A stretch of DNA of 64,000 bases from Clostridia bacterium (GTDB lineage Bacteria; Bacillota; Clostridia; Oscillospirales; CAG-272). Where the stretch lies: positions 19,180 to 83,179 of the forward strand of contig JAFQOG010000008.1 of NCBI GenBank assembly GCA_017420755.1, given 5' to 3'. Numbering within the stretch: position 1 is the first letter of the stretch; every line of letters starts with the position of its first letter. Of the stretch, positions 1 to 11,351 are shown in pieces. The position numbers and the translations under genes are program-made. The notes beneath the pieces were generated by a model, which saw only the letters and a program-made list of their open reading frames with translations, made no database searches and had not been told where the DNA came from.

Positions 1-1
1 G

Positions 2-1480
2 AAGCAAAAGAGAGTTGCTCTTCGTAACTGTGGTGTTATCGACCCAGAGTGCATCAATGAATACATAGGCACAAACGGATACATGGCTCTCGCTAAGGTT
101 GTTACTGAAATGACACCTGATGAGGTTATTAAGGAAATCCTTGATTCCGGAATTCGTGGCCGTGGTGGCGGTGGATTCCCAACAGGTAGAAAGTGGATGT
201 TCGCAGCTGCTCAGCCTAAGGGTCAAAAGTATGTTGTTTGTAACGGTGACGAGGGAGACCCGGGTGCATTCATGGACCGTTCTATCCTCGAGGGAGACCC
301 ACACGCACTTATTGAGGCTATGGCTATCGCTGGTTACGCAATCGGCGCAAATCAAGGCTATGTATATGTTCGTGCTGAATATCCTATCGCTGTAAACAGA
401 CTCCAATCTGCTATCAACGCTGCAAGAGCAGAGGGACTTCTTGGAAAGAACATTTTTGGAACAGATTTCGAATTTGATATGCAAATCAGACTTGGCGCTG
501 GTGCTTTCGTATGTGGTGAGGAAACTGCACTTCTTACATCTATCGAGGGTAACCGTGGCGAGCCTCGTCCTCGTCCACCATTCCCGGCTGTAAAGGGTCT
601 ATTTGGCAAGCCAACCATTATTAATAATGTAGAAACCTATGCAAACATTCCTCAAATCATCTTGAAGGGTGCTTCATGGTTCGCATCTATGGGTACTGAA
701 AGATCCAAGGGAACAAAGGTATTTGCTCTTGGTGGTAAGATTACAAACACCGGTCTTGTTGAAATTCCTATGGGAACAACTCTTCGTGAGGTTGTTGAGG
801 AAATCGGTGGTGGTATTCCTAATGGTAAGAAATTTAAGGCTGCTCAAACAGGTGGTCCTTCAGGCGGATGCATTCCTGCATCTAACTTCGATGTTGAAAT
901 CGACTATGATAACCTTATCGCTCACGGCTCAATGATGGGCTCAGGCGGACTTATCGTAATGGACGAGGATACTTGTATGGTTGACCTTGCAAAGTTCTTC
1001 CTCGAATTCACAGTTGATGAGTCATGTGGTAAGTGTGCTCCTTGTCGTATCGGTACTGTAAGACTTCTTGAAATACTCAATAAGATTACAGAGGGTAACG
1101 GCGAAATGGAAGACCTCGATAAGCTCGAGGAGCTTGCAAATTACATTAAGAGCGCATCACTTTGTGGTCTTGGACAAACAGCTCCAAACCCAGTTCTTTC
1201 AACTCTTGCAAACTTCCGTGACGAGTACATCGCTCACATCGTAGATAAGAAGTGTCCTGCCGGCGTATGTAAGAACCTCTTCATATATAAGATCGACCTT
1301 GATAAGTGTATCGGCTGTGGTGCTTGTGCAAGACAATGTCCGGCTGACGCTATTAGCAAGACAGATTATATCGCAGAGGGACACAAGCTCCCATCAATGG
1401 CAATTGACGCATCTAAGTGCGTTAAGTGTGGCGCTTGTCTACCAACATGTAAGAAGTTCCAAGCAATTTACAAGGGTTAA
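2..1480 (+). CDS. hydB: NuoF-like NADH-binding subunit of multimeric [FeFe] hydrogenase (5' partial)
   Basis: This is the flavoprotein subunit that passes electrons between NAD(P)H and the hydrogenase catalytic subunit in the cytoplasm. The frame is open from base 2, and the residues before the ATG at 83 ([11 protein letters not shown]) look like family sequence, so that ATG is internal and the true start lies upstream of the window. Visible parts are the glycine-rich NADH/FMN loop [13 protein letters not shown], the 4Fe-4S motif [13 protein letters not shown], and a C-terminal double ferredoxin domain ([11 protein letters not shown] and [11 protein letters not shown]). That tail is typical of HydB/HndC and absent from plain complex I NuoF. 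The next gene, the catalytic subunit, starts 15 nt downstream, so they form one operon. A bifurcating trimeric enzyme is inferred; the NuoE-like partner would lie outside the window. Confidence 0.93.
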   Translation, partial: KQKRVALRNCGVIDPECINEYIGTNGYMALAKVVTEMTPDEVIKEILDSGIRGRGGGGFPTGRKWMFAAAQPKGQKYVVCNGDEGDPGAFMDRSILEGDPHALIEAMAIAGYAIGANQGYVYVRAEYPIAVNRLQSAINAARAEGLLGKNIFGTDFEFDMQIRLGAGAFVCGEETALLTSIEGNRGEPRPRPPFPAVKGLFGKPTIINNVETYANIPQIILKGASWFASMGTERSKGTKVFALGGKITNTGLVEIPMGTTLREVVEEIGGGIPNGKKFKAAQTGGPSGGCIPASNFDVEIDYDNLIAHGSMMGSGGLIVMDEDTCMVDLAKFFLEFTVDESCGKCAPCRIGTVRLLEILNKITEGNGEMEDLDKLEELANYIKSASLCGLGQTAPNPVLSTLANFRDEYIAHIVDKKCPAGVCKNLFIYKIDLDKCIGCGACARQCPADAISKTDYIAEGHKLPSMAIDASKCVKCGACLPTCKKFQAIYKG

Positions 1481-1495
1481 TGGAGGAATGTAACG

Positions 1496-3238
1496 ATGGA
1501 AAATATGGTAAATATTAAAATCAATGATAAAGAATATTCCGTTCCTGCAAACTCAACAGTTCTCGAGGCTGCAAGATATGCTGGAATTGATATTCCTACA
1601 CTTTGCTATCTTAAGGATATAAACGAAATCGGTGCATGCCGTCTTTGCTTAGTTGAGGTAAAGGGTGCAAGAGGACTTGCAGCAGCATGTGTATATCCTG
1701 TAAACGAGGGAATGGAGGTTTATACCAACACTCCTAGAATTAGACAAACAAGAAAGACAAACCTTGAGCTTGTTCTTTCAGCACATAAGAAGAAGTGCCT
1801 TACATGTATCCGTTCTACAAGCTGTGAGCTTCAAAAGCTCTGCCTTGAGTACGGTGTAGATGAGGATCACTTCAGAGGCAATAATAACGAGTACCCACTT
1901 GACGAGTCAACACCATTTATCGTTCGTGATAATGAAAAATGTATCCTTTGCCGTCGTTGCGTTGCTGCTTGTAAGAATATGCAAGGCATTGGCGTAATAG
2001 GCGCAAACGATCGTGGATTTGATACACACATTGCAGGCGCATTCGAGAGAATGCTCGGCGAAACATCATGTATCGGATGTGGACAGTGCGTAGTAGCATG
2101 TCCTGTTGGCGCTCTTTACGAAAAGGATGACACGGCAAAGGTTCTCGAAGCAATCGCAGATCCTTCAAAGCATGTTGTTATCTGCGCAGCTCCTTCTGTA
2201 AGAGCTACAATCGGTGAGTGCTTTGACTATGCTCCTGGCACAGATGTAGAGGGCAAGATGGTTGCAGCAATCAAGGCTCTTGGCTTTGATGGCGTATATG
2301 ACATGAACCTCACAGCTGACCTCACAATCATGGAGGAGGCAACAGAGTTCCTCGGCAGATTTAAAGAGGGTAAAAACCTTCCTCTTATCACATCCTGCTC
2401 ACCGGGATGGATCAAGTACTGTGAGCACTACTTCCCGGAATTCACAGATAACCTTTCTTCTTGCAAGTCACCACAACAAATGTTTGGTGCTATGTATAAG
2501 ACCTACTATGCTCAAAAGGTTGGTCTTAAGCCGGAGGATATCTTCTTTGTATCTGTAATTCCATGTACAGCAAAGAAATTTGAGGTTACAAGAGATCATC
2601 AAAACGCAGCAGGCGTTCCTGATGTTGATGTAGCTATCACAACAAGAGAGCTTGCAAGAATGATTAAGCAAGCAGGTATCGATTTCAGAGCTCTCGCTGA
2701 TGAGCGCTTTGACGATCCATTTGGCATCGGCTCAGGTGCTGGTGCAATCTTCGGTGCAACTGGTGGTGTTATGGAGGCGGCTCTCCGTACAGCAGCAGAG
2801 GTTATCGAGGGCAAGCCACTTGAAAAGCTTGAATTCGAGGATGTTCGTGGAACAGAAGGCATCAAGAGAGCAACATATGTTCTCGGTGGCGCTGAAATTA
2901 AGGTTGCAGTTGTAAGTGGAACAGCAAACGCTAAGAAGCTTCTTACCGCTATCAGAAACGGCGAGGAAAAGGTTGATTTCATCGAAATCATGGCTTGTCC
3001 CGGTGGTTGCGTAAACGGTGGTGGACAGCCAACACAGCCAGCGGTTGTTCGTAACAATGTTGACCTCAAGACACTTCGTGCAAGCGTTCTTTACACAGCA
3101 GATAGAAACATGGATTTGAGAAGATCTCATGAAAACTCAGCTGTTAAGATGCTTTATGATGAGTATTTCGGCCATCCGGGTAGCCACAAGGCTCACGAAA
3201 TTCTCCATACAAAGTATGTAAAGCGTGGTCTTAACTAA
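1496..3238 (+). CDS. hydA: [FeFe] hydrogenase catalytic subunit (HydA/HndD type)
   Basis: This 580-residue protein reduces protons or oxidises H2 at an H-cluster. In order it has an N-terminal 2Fe-2S plant-type ferredoxin domain (CRLCLVEV), a histidine/cysteine-ligated 4Fe-4S segment (KKKCLTCIRSTSCELQ), two 4Fe-4S motifs (CILCRRC, CIGCGQC), then the H-cluster domain. Its three signatures are L1 TSCSPGW (C301, S302), L2 IPCTAKKFE (C357) and L3 EIMACPGGCVNGGGQP (C501, C505). Prototype enzymes read TSCCPGW and MPC in L1 and L2, so both loops deviate. The C-terminal small-subunit region ends HEILHTKYVKRGLN. Length and order match HndD-type subunits of NADH-linked complexes. GGAGG at 1482-1486 supports the ATG at 1496. 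It is cotranscribed with the NuoF-like gene and followed by a strong terminator. Confidence 0.95.
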   Translation: MENMVNIKINDKEYSVPANSTVLEAARYAGIDIPTLCYLKDINEIGACRLCLVEVKGARGLAAACVYPVNEGMEVYTNTPRIRQTRKTNLELVLSAHKKKCLTCIRSTSCELQKLCLEYGVDEDHFRGNNNEYPLDESTPFIVRDNEKCILCRRCVAACKNMQGIGVIGANDRGFDTHIAGAFERMLGETSCIGCGQCVVACPVGALYEKDDTAKVLEAIADPSKHVVICAAPSVRATIGECFDYAPGTDVEGKMVAAIKALGFDGVYDMNLTADLTIMEEATEFLGRFKEGKNLPLITSCSPGWIKYCEHYFPEFTDNLSSCKSPQQMFGAMYKTYYAQKVGLKPEDIFFVSVIPCTAKKFEVTRDHQNAAGVPDVDVAITTRELARMIKQAGIDFRALADERFDDPFGIGSGAGAIFGATGGVMEAALRTAAEVIEGKPLEKLEFEDVRGTEGIKRATYVLGGAEIKVAVVSGTANAKKLLTAIRNGEEKVDFIEIMACPGGCVNGGGQPTQPAVVRNNVDLKTLRASVLYTADRNMDLRRSHENSAVKMLYDEYFGHPGSHKAHEILHTKYVKRGLN

Positions 3239-3250
3239 TTAAAAATAAAA

Positions 3251-3285
3251 GGACTTGTGATTTTCACAAGTCCTTTTTGTTTTAT
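3251..3285. terminator. Bidirectional intrinsic terminator between hydA and the SDR gene
   Basis: A 10-bp stem GGACTTGTGA/TCACAAGTCC closes a TTT loop. A T-run follows on the + strand and an A-run precedes it, so it can stop both convergent transcripts. Confidence 0.9.
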
Positions 3286-3293
3286 TATTTAAC

Positions 3294-4010
3294 TCAAATG
3301 ACAAATCCACCATTTACACCAAGAATTTGCCCCGTTATAAACGATGACGCATCGTCAGCCAAAAATACAAGCGCATTGCAAATATCGTCAGCCTCTCCAA
3401 GCCTTCCAAGTGGAGTTTCTTCCTTTATTTCATTTAAAGTAGCCTCGTCAAGCATAGCATTCATATCCGTCTTAATTAACCCGGGAGTTATGCAATTTAC
3501 ACGAATTCCGGATGGGCCAACCTCCTTTGCAAGAGCCTTTGTCAAGCCAATAACACCGGCCTTTGATGCTGAATAATGAACCTCGCAGGATGAGCCAACC
3601 TCTCCCCACATTGAGGAAATATTGATAATACAACCACTTTTTTGGCTAATCATTTGAGGTAAAACTGCTCTTGAAGCATAAAAAACGCCAGATAAATTGG
3701 TGTCTATCATTCTTTTCCACATTTCATCTGTAATATCAGTAAAGAGAGAAAACTCGGAAATTCCCGCATTGTTTATTAATATATCTATTTTCCCGTATTG
3801 TAAGGTGGTTAAATTTATCGCATTTGTCACCTCATCGCTTGACGATACATCTGCCTTTATTGCAAGAGCACCCACCTCGCTTGCAAGCGCGAGAGCCTCT
3901 TTTTCTGATTTTAAATAGGTAAATGCAACCATGTAGCCTAGGCTAGCAAAACGCCTAACTGCGCAAGCGCCGATTCCACGAGAGCCACCCGTTATAAAAA
4001 CAACCTTCAT
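3294..4010 (-). CDS. SDR-family NADPH reductase, FabG-like (possible EF-P 5-aminopentanone reductase, YmfI-like)
   Basis: This 238-residue classical short-chain dehydrogenase has a Rossmann cofactor loop TGGSRGIG (residues 7-14), NNAG at 80-83, and catalytic Ser about 133, Tyr146 and Lys150 within HYSASK. The C-terminal part (PLGRLG, FITGQILGVNGGF) is typical of FabG relatives. The segment MWGEVGSSCEVHYSASK resembles YmfI-type enzymes that modify elongation factor P as I remember them, but a general beta-ketoacyl-ACP reductase remains possible. No fatty-acid genes flank it, which slightly favours a non-FabG role. AAAGGGG precedes the ATG, and a promoter lies at 4041-4069. It is a single-gene unit convergent with hydA and divergent from lacZ. 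Confidence 0.85.
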   Translation of the reverse strand: MKVVFITGGSRGIGACAVRRFASLGYMVAFTYLKSEKEALALASEVGALAIKADVSSSDEVTNAINLTTLQYGKIDILINNAGISEFSLFTDITDEMWKRMIDTNLSGVFYASRAVLPQMISQKSGCIINISSMWGEVGSSCEVHYSASKAGVIGLTKALAKEVGPSGIRVNCITPGLIKTDMNAMLDEATLNEIKEETPLGRLGEADDICNALVFLADDASSFITGQILGVNGGFVI

Positions 4011-4040
4011 AATAAACCCCTTTGTTAAATCTTTAAAATT

Positions 4041-4069
4041 ATTCTATCATACAAGCTTTAAAAAGTAAA
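4041..4069 (-). promoter_or_regulatory. SigA-type promoter for the SDR gene
   Basis: On the minus strand TTTACT (4064-4069) and TAGAAT (4041-4046) are separated by 17 nt, just upstream of the SDR start. Confidence 0.6.
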
Positions 4070-4075
4070 TATCTA

Positions 4076-4104
4076 TTGACTAAAAATTTAATTTATGATA
4101 AAAT
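4076..4104 (+). promoter_or_regulatory. SigA-type promoter for the beta-galactosidase gene
   Basis: TTGACT (4076-4081) and TAAAAT (4099-4104) lie 17 nt apart, about 33 nt upstream of the ATG. Confidence 0.75.
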
Positions 4105-4127
4105 TTAAATAACAAATATTTTATTAG

Positions 4128-6962
<2,835 letters not shown>

Positions 6963-6970
6963 AAACACAA

Positions 6971-7000
6971 AAAGAGCCTTTAAAACAAAGGCTCTTTTTG
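6971..7000 (+). terminator. Intrinsic terminator after lacZ
   Basis: An 11-bp stem AAAGAGCCTTT/AAAGGCTCTTT with an AAAAC loop is followed by T residues. Confidence 0.88.
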
Positions 7001-7059
7001 ATTTGCTGAATTTTAACATTTAAAAATCATTTAATTTAAAAATTTTAAAATTTATAAAT

Positions 7060-8682
7060 TTAATAATTCGGCAGAGTATCGCAAAACATAATGAGATTTG
7101 CACTAACTCTTTCTTGCTCTGTCAATGGCTTAAAAGTACCATTTGAATAGAGAATTTCAAGCGCCATCAGCGCGCAGGTTCTTCCTATAAATCCGTCAAC
7201 ATTGTAGTTTATGGCAAGATCACGCATTTGTGGTGGATATAGCTTAGCCATCATTGAAGCAAGCTCTAAAATTTTTGGCGCAAATCTATCGGTTATTGAT
7301 TTGTCTAGCTTTGGCAATCTCTCGAAAAATTTGCTCCAATTATCTCGTACAATAATAATATTTATTTTGCCATCATCAGTTATAAACTCTCGTTCTCTTA
7401 GACGATTGAATTTTTCAATATTTGCAGGTGATTCACTAATCATTCCTGTTATTATTTCATAAATATAATCGTAATCTCTGTAATCATTATTTTGCCAAGC
7501 TCCCTTTCTTGATGAAAAGGCGCTGTCAATGGACCAACAAAATACAGATGGATATTTTCCGGATGAACGCGACATGTTTCCACAGCCCCAATAGTTTTTT
7601 ATTTCTATAGTAGGCAAATATTCCGGATCTAATTGCGTTGCATTTAGCTCGACATTTGCAATGAAATCTCCGCCGTGAGTTGTTTTTATGTGATATTTCG
7701 ACATGTCAATATCTGCAGAAATCGTACAGTTATTGCACATAGCATAGAACACAACTGAGGCTTCAAAGGCTTCTTTGTTTCCGGACGGAACATAAAAATC
7801 TGTAAAGCCCTCAATAGATTTTCTAACGATTGGAACATATTCCTCAACTAAAACTCCCGCAATTTCTTGGAGAAGCTTATATTTTAGTTCCTTTAACTCA
7901 AGAGAGTATTTGGTCGGAGAAAAGTTAACAAAAGTGGTATATCGCCCATTTCTTTCCTTAACTAAAAAGCCATTCTCCTCTAAGAATTTGATTTTATCCT
8001 CAATGAATACAGGCGTTAGCCCAAGCTCTTGGGCTATCTCGTTTGAGTTTTTTGGAGAATGATAAACACTGTAAACAATGTTTAAATTAAGTCTGTCACC
8101 AATATAGTCCTCAGGACCGTTATTGTTACCCGGATTACCACTATGACCATAGGATAGTGGTATAATAGGGTTAAGCCCTAAATTTCCTATTTTTCGTTCC
8201 ATTGTAAGCCCTTCCTTTAATTCAGTTCTTGCTTGATTTAGATGCCATTTTACAGTACCTATTGAAATTCCAAGCTCGCTTGAAATTACTTTTATAGATT
8301 TACCCTCGTAATAAAACATGAATACGATTTTTCTTCGAGAAGCGCTAAGATACGCAACCTCTCGTGATAGCCTTTTTAGGTCCTCGTCGTTATTTTCAAA
8401 AAAATATTCGTCATAATAGGGAATTTGTAATCCATCAAGAGAAATTCCTTCATGCCTTTTCTTGTAAGAGACATATTTTGCGTATGTATGCTCGCTAATC
8501 CTCCAAATATATCCCTCAATGTTGGAAATGTCATCAGCCCTTAAAAGAGAAGAATATACCTCGCAAACAATTTCCGAGCAAAGCTCCTCAGCTTCATCAT
8601 AAGAAAAGGATTTCTTAACCGCAAAGCCATAAATCTTTTTTAGATACCTTGTAATAATTTGATCTGCTTTTTGTTTTTCCAT
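7060..8682 (-). CDS. Sigma-70-family (ECF-like) factor fused to a large C-terminal module
   Basis: This 540-residue protein begins with an ECF-like sigma factor: region 2 at about residues 10-75 and region 4 at about 105-157, with the helix-turn-helix ISSELGISIGTVKWHLNQAR. After a Gly/Asn/Pro-rich linker (about 170-195) comes a probable winged helix (NSNEIAQELGLTPVFIEDKI...ENGFLVKERNGRY, about 208-250). Roughly 290 further residues have no motif I recognise, apart from a scatter of Cys and aromatic residues. Ordinary ECF factors are about 160-200 residues, so the extension more than doubles it. The tail may sense a ligand or replace an anti-sigma factor; this is inference. No anti-sigma gene is adjacent. 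GGAGA precedes the ATG. An 8-bp palindrome CGGCGCCG (8692-8699) lies just upstream. Confidence 0.75.
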   Translation of the reverse strand: MEKQKADQIITRYLKKIYGFAVKKSFSYDEAEELCSEIVCEVYSSLLRADDISNIEGYIWRISEHTYAKYVSYKKRHEGISLDGLQIPYYDEYFFENNDEDLKRLSREVAYLSASRRKIVFMFYYEGKSIKVISSELGISIGTVKWHLNQARTELKEGLTMERKIGNLGLNPIIPLSYGHSGNPGNNNGPEDYIGDRLNLNIVYSVYHSPKNSNEIAQELGLTPVFIEDKIKFLEENGFLVKERNGRYTTFVNFSPTKYSLELKELKYKLLQEIAGVLVEEYVPIVRKSIEGFTDFYVPSGNKEAFEASVVFYAMCNNCTISADIDMSKYHIKTTHGGDFIANVELNATQLDPEYLPTIEIKNYWGCGNMSRSSGKYPSVFCWSIDSAFSSRKGAWQNNDYRDYDYIYEIITGMISESPANIEKFNRLREREFITDDGKINIIIVRDNWSKFFERLPKLDKSITDRFAPKILELASMMAKLYPPQMRDLAINYNVDGFIGRTCALMALEILYSNGTFKPLTEQERVSANLIMFCDTLPNY

Positions 8683-8873
8683 AATTTTCTCCGGCGCCGT
8701 TTGATAATATAGTGAACAAGAAAATATAAAGGTTGGCGTTTTTTCAAAAAATCTAATTTTATTTTACACAAAGCTCCATAATAAATCAACAAAAATATTC
8801 TCAATTTGAAATATCTGCCGAAAAAGCTTTTGAAAACTTAACTTAAAATTTATTTTTCTCAACAAATATGCCA

Positions 8874-8902
8874 TTTAACTGTGTTTTGTGGTATGATATA
8901 AT
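8874..8902 (+). promoter_or_regulatory. Probable promoter of the first Xre regulator
   Basis: TTTAAC (8874-8879) and a consensus TATAAT (8897-8902) are 17 nt apart, about 65 nt upstream of the start. Confidence 0.5.
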
Positions 8903-8912
8903 TAAGTTGACA

Positions 8913-8934
8913 AAGCGATAGAACCGGTTCGCTT
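8913..8934. promoter_or_regulatory. Inverted repeat in the leader of the first Xre gene, candidate operator
   Basis: AAGCGA and TCGCTT flank a 10-nt core, and a perfect palindrome GAACCGGTTC (8921-8930) overlaps the right arm. The site lies just after the expected transcription start, where a self-binding Xre protein could repress, or it could fold in the mRNA. Confidence 0.4.
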
Positions 8935-8968
8935 CGCTCTTGTTGTTTAGAACAAGGAGGAATATTTT

Positions 8969-9979
8969 ATGACTATTTGTATTGGTGCAAAAATTAAAGA
9001 GCTACGCAAGCGTGATAATATGACACAGGAACAGCTTGCAGAAAGGCTAAATGTAACACCACAAACAATATCAAGGTGGGAAACCGAAACTGCATATCCG
9101 GACATTACTGCTATTCCAATTTTGGCTAATATTTTTGATGTTAGCATAGACACACTAATGGGATATGACAAAACCAAAACTGCTCAAAAAATAAATGACA
9201 TTATTGCAAGTTCAAAAAAATATTTTTGGAGCAATATTAAAAAATGCGAAGCAATCCTTTTAGAAGCATTGAACGATTATCCCAACAATGATTTGATTTT
9301 AAGAGAGCTTCTTTCTCTGTATGAGTGCCATATACGCACATATGGAAGAACAGAATACACTGATAAAGCAATTTCTGTGGCACATAAGATAATTGCAGAA
9401 GCAATTGATATTTTCTGCGTTTGTAGTGCCAAAGCAGACTTAGCCTCACTGTATTTAATGCAAAACAGATATAGTGATGCAAAACAAATCATTGACACCT
9501 TACCATATATGTACCCATATTTGCTAAATGATAAAATGCGTGTGTCCTCTTATTCCTTGAAGGGAGAGGATAGACTCAAAGAGGCGAGGGATTGGAAAAT
9601 TATAGAATATCAAGAGCTTTTCTTGGCTTGCATAATGGAGGGCGAAGGGTATTTTGAAACAGGAGACTACGAAAATGCTCTAAAATCATTTATCGAAGGC
9701 AAGGATGTAATAGAAAGATTTATGCTATGTGACAAAATATGTCCTGAAGCATATCTGTTTAACGGCGTACAAACCAATCATATGTGCTGTTATCTGCAGA
9801 TAGCAGGCTGTTATTTAAAGCTAAATGACATTGATAAGTGCAAGCAATCCATTGAAAAAGCATACGAAATTGTATCCTTGGCAAACGGAGAGGATTTTGT
9901 AAAGCAACCCGAGCTGTTCCTAAATCAGTATAATAAAACCTATAAAGAATACGGACTTGAAAAATATAAACCATTATAA
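8969..9979 (+). CDS. Xre-family transcriptional regulator with TPR-like helical C-terminus
   Basis: This 336-residue protein has an N-terminal Xre/Cro helix-turn-helix (residues 5-63: KELRKRDNMTQEQLAERLNV then TPQTISRWETETAYPDI). A long alpha-helical region follows with TPR-like spacing, for example GYFETGDYENALKSFIEG and CYLKLNDIDKCKQSIEKAYE. The architecture resembles regulators whose helical C-terminus binds peptides or partner proteins, but no ligand can be assigned. AAGGAGG lies 8 nt before the ATG. It is the first of three related genes (next at 10151 and, on the other strand, 11352) that share an HTH ending in YPDIT followed by a (V/I)(S/T)(V/I)D motif. Confidence 0.82.
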   Translation: MTICIGAKIKELRKRDNMTQEQLAERLNVTPQTISRWETETAYPDITAIPILANIFDVSIDTLMGYDKTKTAQKINDIIASSKKYFWSNIKKCEAILLEALNDYPNNDLILRELLSLYECHIRTYGRTEYTDKAISVAHKIIAEAIDIFCVCSAKADLASLYLMQNRYSDAKQIIDTLPYMYPYLLNDKMRVSSYSLKGEDRLKEARDWKIIEYQELFLACIMEGEGYFETGDYENALKSFIEGKDVIERFMLCDKICPEAYLFNGVQTNHMCCYLQIAGCYLKLNDIDKCKQSIEKAYEIVSLANGEDFVKQPELFLNQYNKTYKEYGLEKYKPL

Positions 9980-9986
9980 TAAACCT

Positions 9987-10015
9987 AGTGAGCGCTGATT
10001 TATTCAGTGCTCACT
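9987..10015 (+). terminator. Hairpin, probable terminator after the first Xre gene
   Basis: A 12-bp stem AGTGAGCGCTGA/TCAGTGCTCACT (one G-U pair) has a 5-nt loop. The T tract is weak. It resembles the hairpin at 11317-11343. Confidence 0.6.
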
Positions 10016-10073
10016 TTAAATTAATATTTGTAAAATTCAAACGCCGTTTGAGTGAAACTAAAGCCCAAAGTTA

Positions 10074-10102
10074 TTGACTATCACACAAAACAATGCTATC
10101 AT
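10074..10102 (+). promoter_or_regulatory. SigA-type promoter of the second Xre regulator
   Basis: TTGACT (10074-10079) and TATCAT (10097-10102) have a 17-nt spacer. The transcript would start near 10109, ruling out translation from an upstream in-frame start at 10052. Confidence 0.65.
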
Positions 10103-10150
10103 AATAACAGAAGGTGTGCACTCCCTCTAACAAAACAGGAGGACTTTATT

Positions 10151-11311
10151 ATGGTAGAACTTAAAATATCAGAGGTTATTTCAAGAGAAAGAAAAAGGCT
10201 TGATTTGACACAGGAAGAATTGGCAAAGGCTCTTTATGTGTCCCCTCAAGCCGTATCAAATTGGGAAAGAGGTGGCTATCCCGATATAACTTTGCTCCCA
10301 TCTATTGCTAACTTTTTTGGAATTACTGTTGACGAGCTTATCGGAAACGACGAGGTTAGTGTTAAAAGCGATATAGAAAGCTTTTTTGAAAAATACGGGA
10401 AAGTGAATTATAAAGAACGCTTATCATTGGCAAAGGCTTATCACAAAAAATATCCACAAAACTTTGAAATTATGGAAGTCTTAGGCGGCTCAATAGTAGA
10501 AATCAAGGACTATTGGGAAAAGGAATATCCTTTACTAAAACACATTTGCGAAAAAATAATGGAAGAATGTACAAACGAATGGATTAGACAAAGTGCCATT
10601 TATTATATGAATATTGTCTGCCCAGATGACGAGTTTGAAAATTGGAAATATAGAAGTCCGCGAATATTTGCTGATTGTGAAACAGAAAAAATAGAGGAGC
10701 GATACTATCAAAGATGTGATAACGAAAGATTTCAGGCTCAATCCAACGCAAATAATCTGTTAAGTTTAATGCATTTCTTGGGCAGAGATTGTATGCGTTA
10801 TCACGATGTGAGAGAAAAAGACAGATTCAAATTAGTTTTTGAAAATCCAATGCGAACTGCCGAGCTCTCAAAATTAAAAATGCGAGTGCTTGAAAGCATT
10901 TCAATTGACGGTGAAATACCGGAGGCTTGGCTCGGCGCTTATGCAGAGCTATGCTTAAAAACAGGCGGTTCTTTGATTGGGGCAAACAAGCTTGACGAGG
11001 GATTTGCATATCTTGAAAAATCATTTGAATTATATGAAAAATGGATTGAAATTCCCGAAGGAAGACTTATGGATGTAGGAAAGCCTGAGCTATTTGAAAA
11101 TGCTAAGGTTAATAAAAACGATAGCTCTAATGTCGTATATATTCATTTACAAAATGGTACAAAGATTTGGACTCCTTATTTGTGGCTCTTTTGGGGACTC
11201 AAAAACGATATAAGAAGGGCTATGACACATTGGCATTGGTTTGACAATGTTCGCACAGACGAAAGATTTTTGGTTCTTTATGAAAAAGCATTAAATTTTA
11301 TGGAAAAATAA
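10151..11311 (+). CDS. Xre-family transcriptional regulator with large uncharacterised C-terminus
   Basis: This 386-residue protein has an N-terminal Xre helix-turn-helix (SRERKRLDLTQEELAKALYV, then SPQAVSNWERGGYPDIT, about residues 8-65) and about 300 residues of mainly helical, aromatic-rich sequence without a recognised domain. The start is set by AGGAGGA at 10137-10143, 7 nt before the ATG, and by the promoter at 10074. The frame stays open 33 codons further upstream, but that part overlaps the promoter. It lies in tandem with the regulator at 8969; both are followed by look-alike hairpins, suggesting duplication. The target genes are unknown and self-regulation is likely for this class. 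Confidence 0.8.
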   Translation: MVELKISEVISRERKRLDLTQEELAKALYVSPQAVSNWERGGYPDITLLPSIANFFGITVDELIGNDEVSVKSDIESFFEKYGKVNYKERLSLAKAYHKKYPQNFEIMEVLGGSIVEIKDYWEKEYPLLKHICEKIMEECTNEWIRQSAIYYMNIVCPDDEFENWKYRSPRIFADCETEKIEERYYQRCDNERFQAQSNANNLLSLMHFLGRDCMRYHDVREKDRFKLVFENPMRTAELSKLKMRVLESISIDGEIPEAWLGAYAELCLKTGGSLIGANKLDEGFAYLEKSFELYEKWIEIPEGRLMDVGKPELFENAKVNKNDSSNVVYIHLQNGTKIWTPYLWLFWGLKNDIRRAMTHWHWFDNVRTDERFLVLYEKALNFMEK

Positions 11312-11316
11312 AATTA

Positions 11317-11343
11317 GCGAGCGCTTATTTAATCAGCGCTCGC
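11317..11343. terminator. Hairpin between convergent Xre genes
   Basis: GCGAGCGCT and AGCGCTCGC form a 9-bp GC-rich stem followed by TTTT. It can serve both convergent genes and resembles the hairpin after the first Xre gene. Confidence 0.6.
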
Positions 11344-11351
11344 CATTTTCT

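Noticed and set aside
2599-3130. Two long minus-strand frames (156 and 132 codons) inside hydA
   Set aside because: They are antisense to a clearly coding hydrogenase gene, lack ribosome sites and encode Ser/Pro/Cys-rich sequence with no family features.
10052-10150. Upstream extension of the second Xre gene
   Set aside because: It covers the promoter at 10074-10102, and the AGGAGGA site points to the ATG at 10151.
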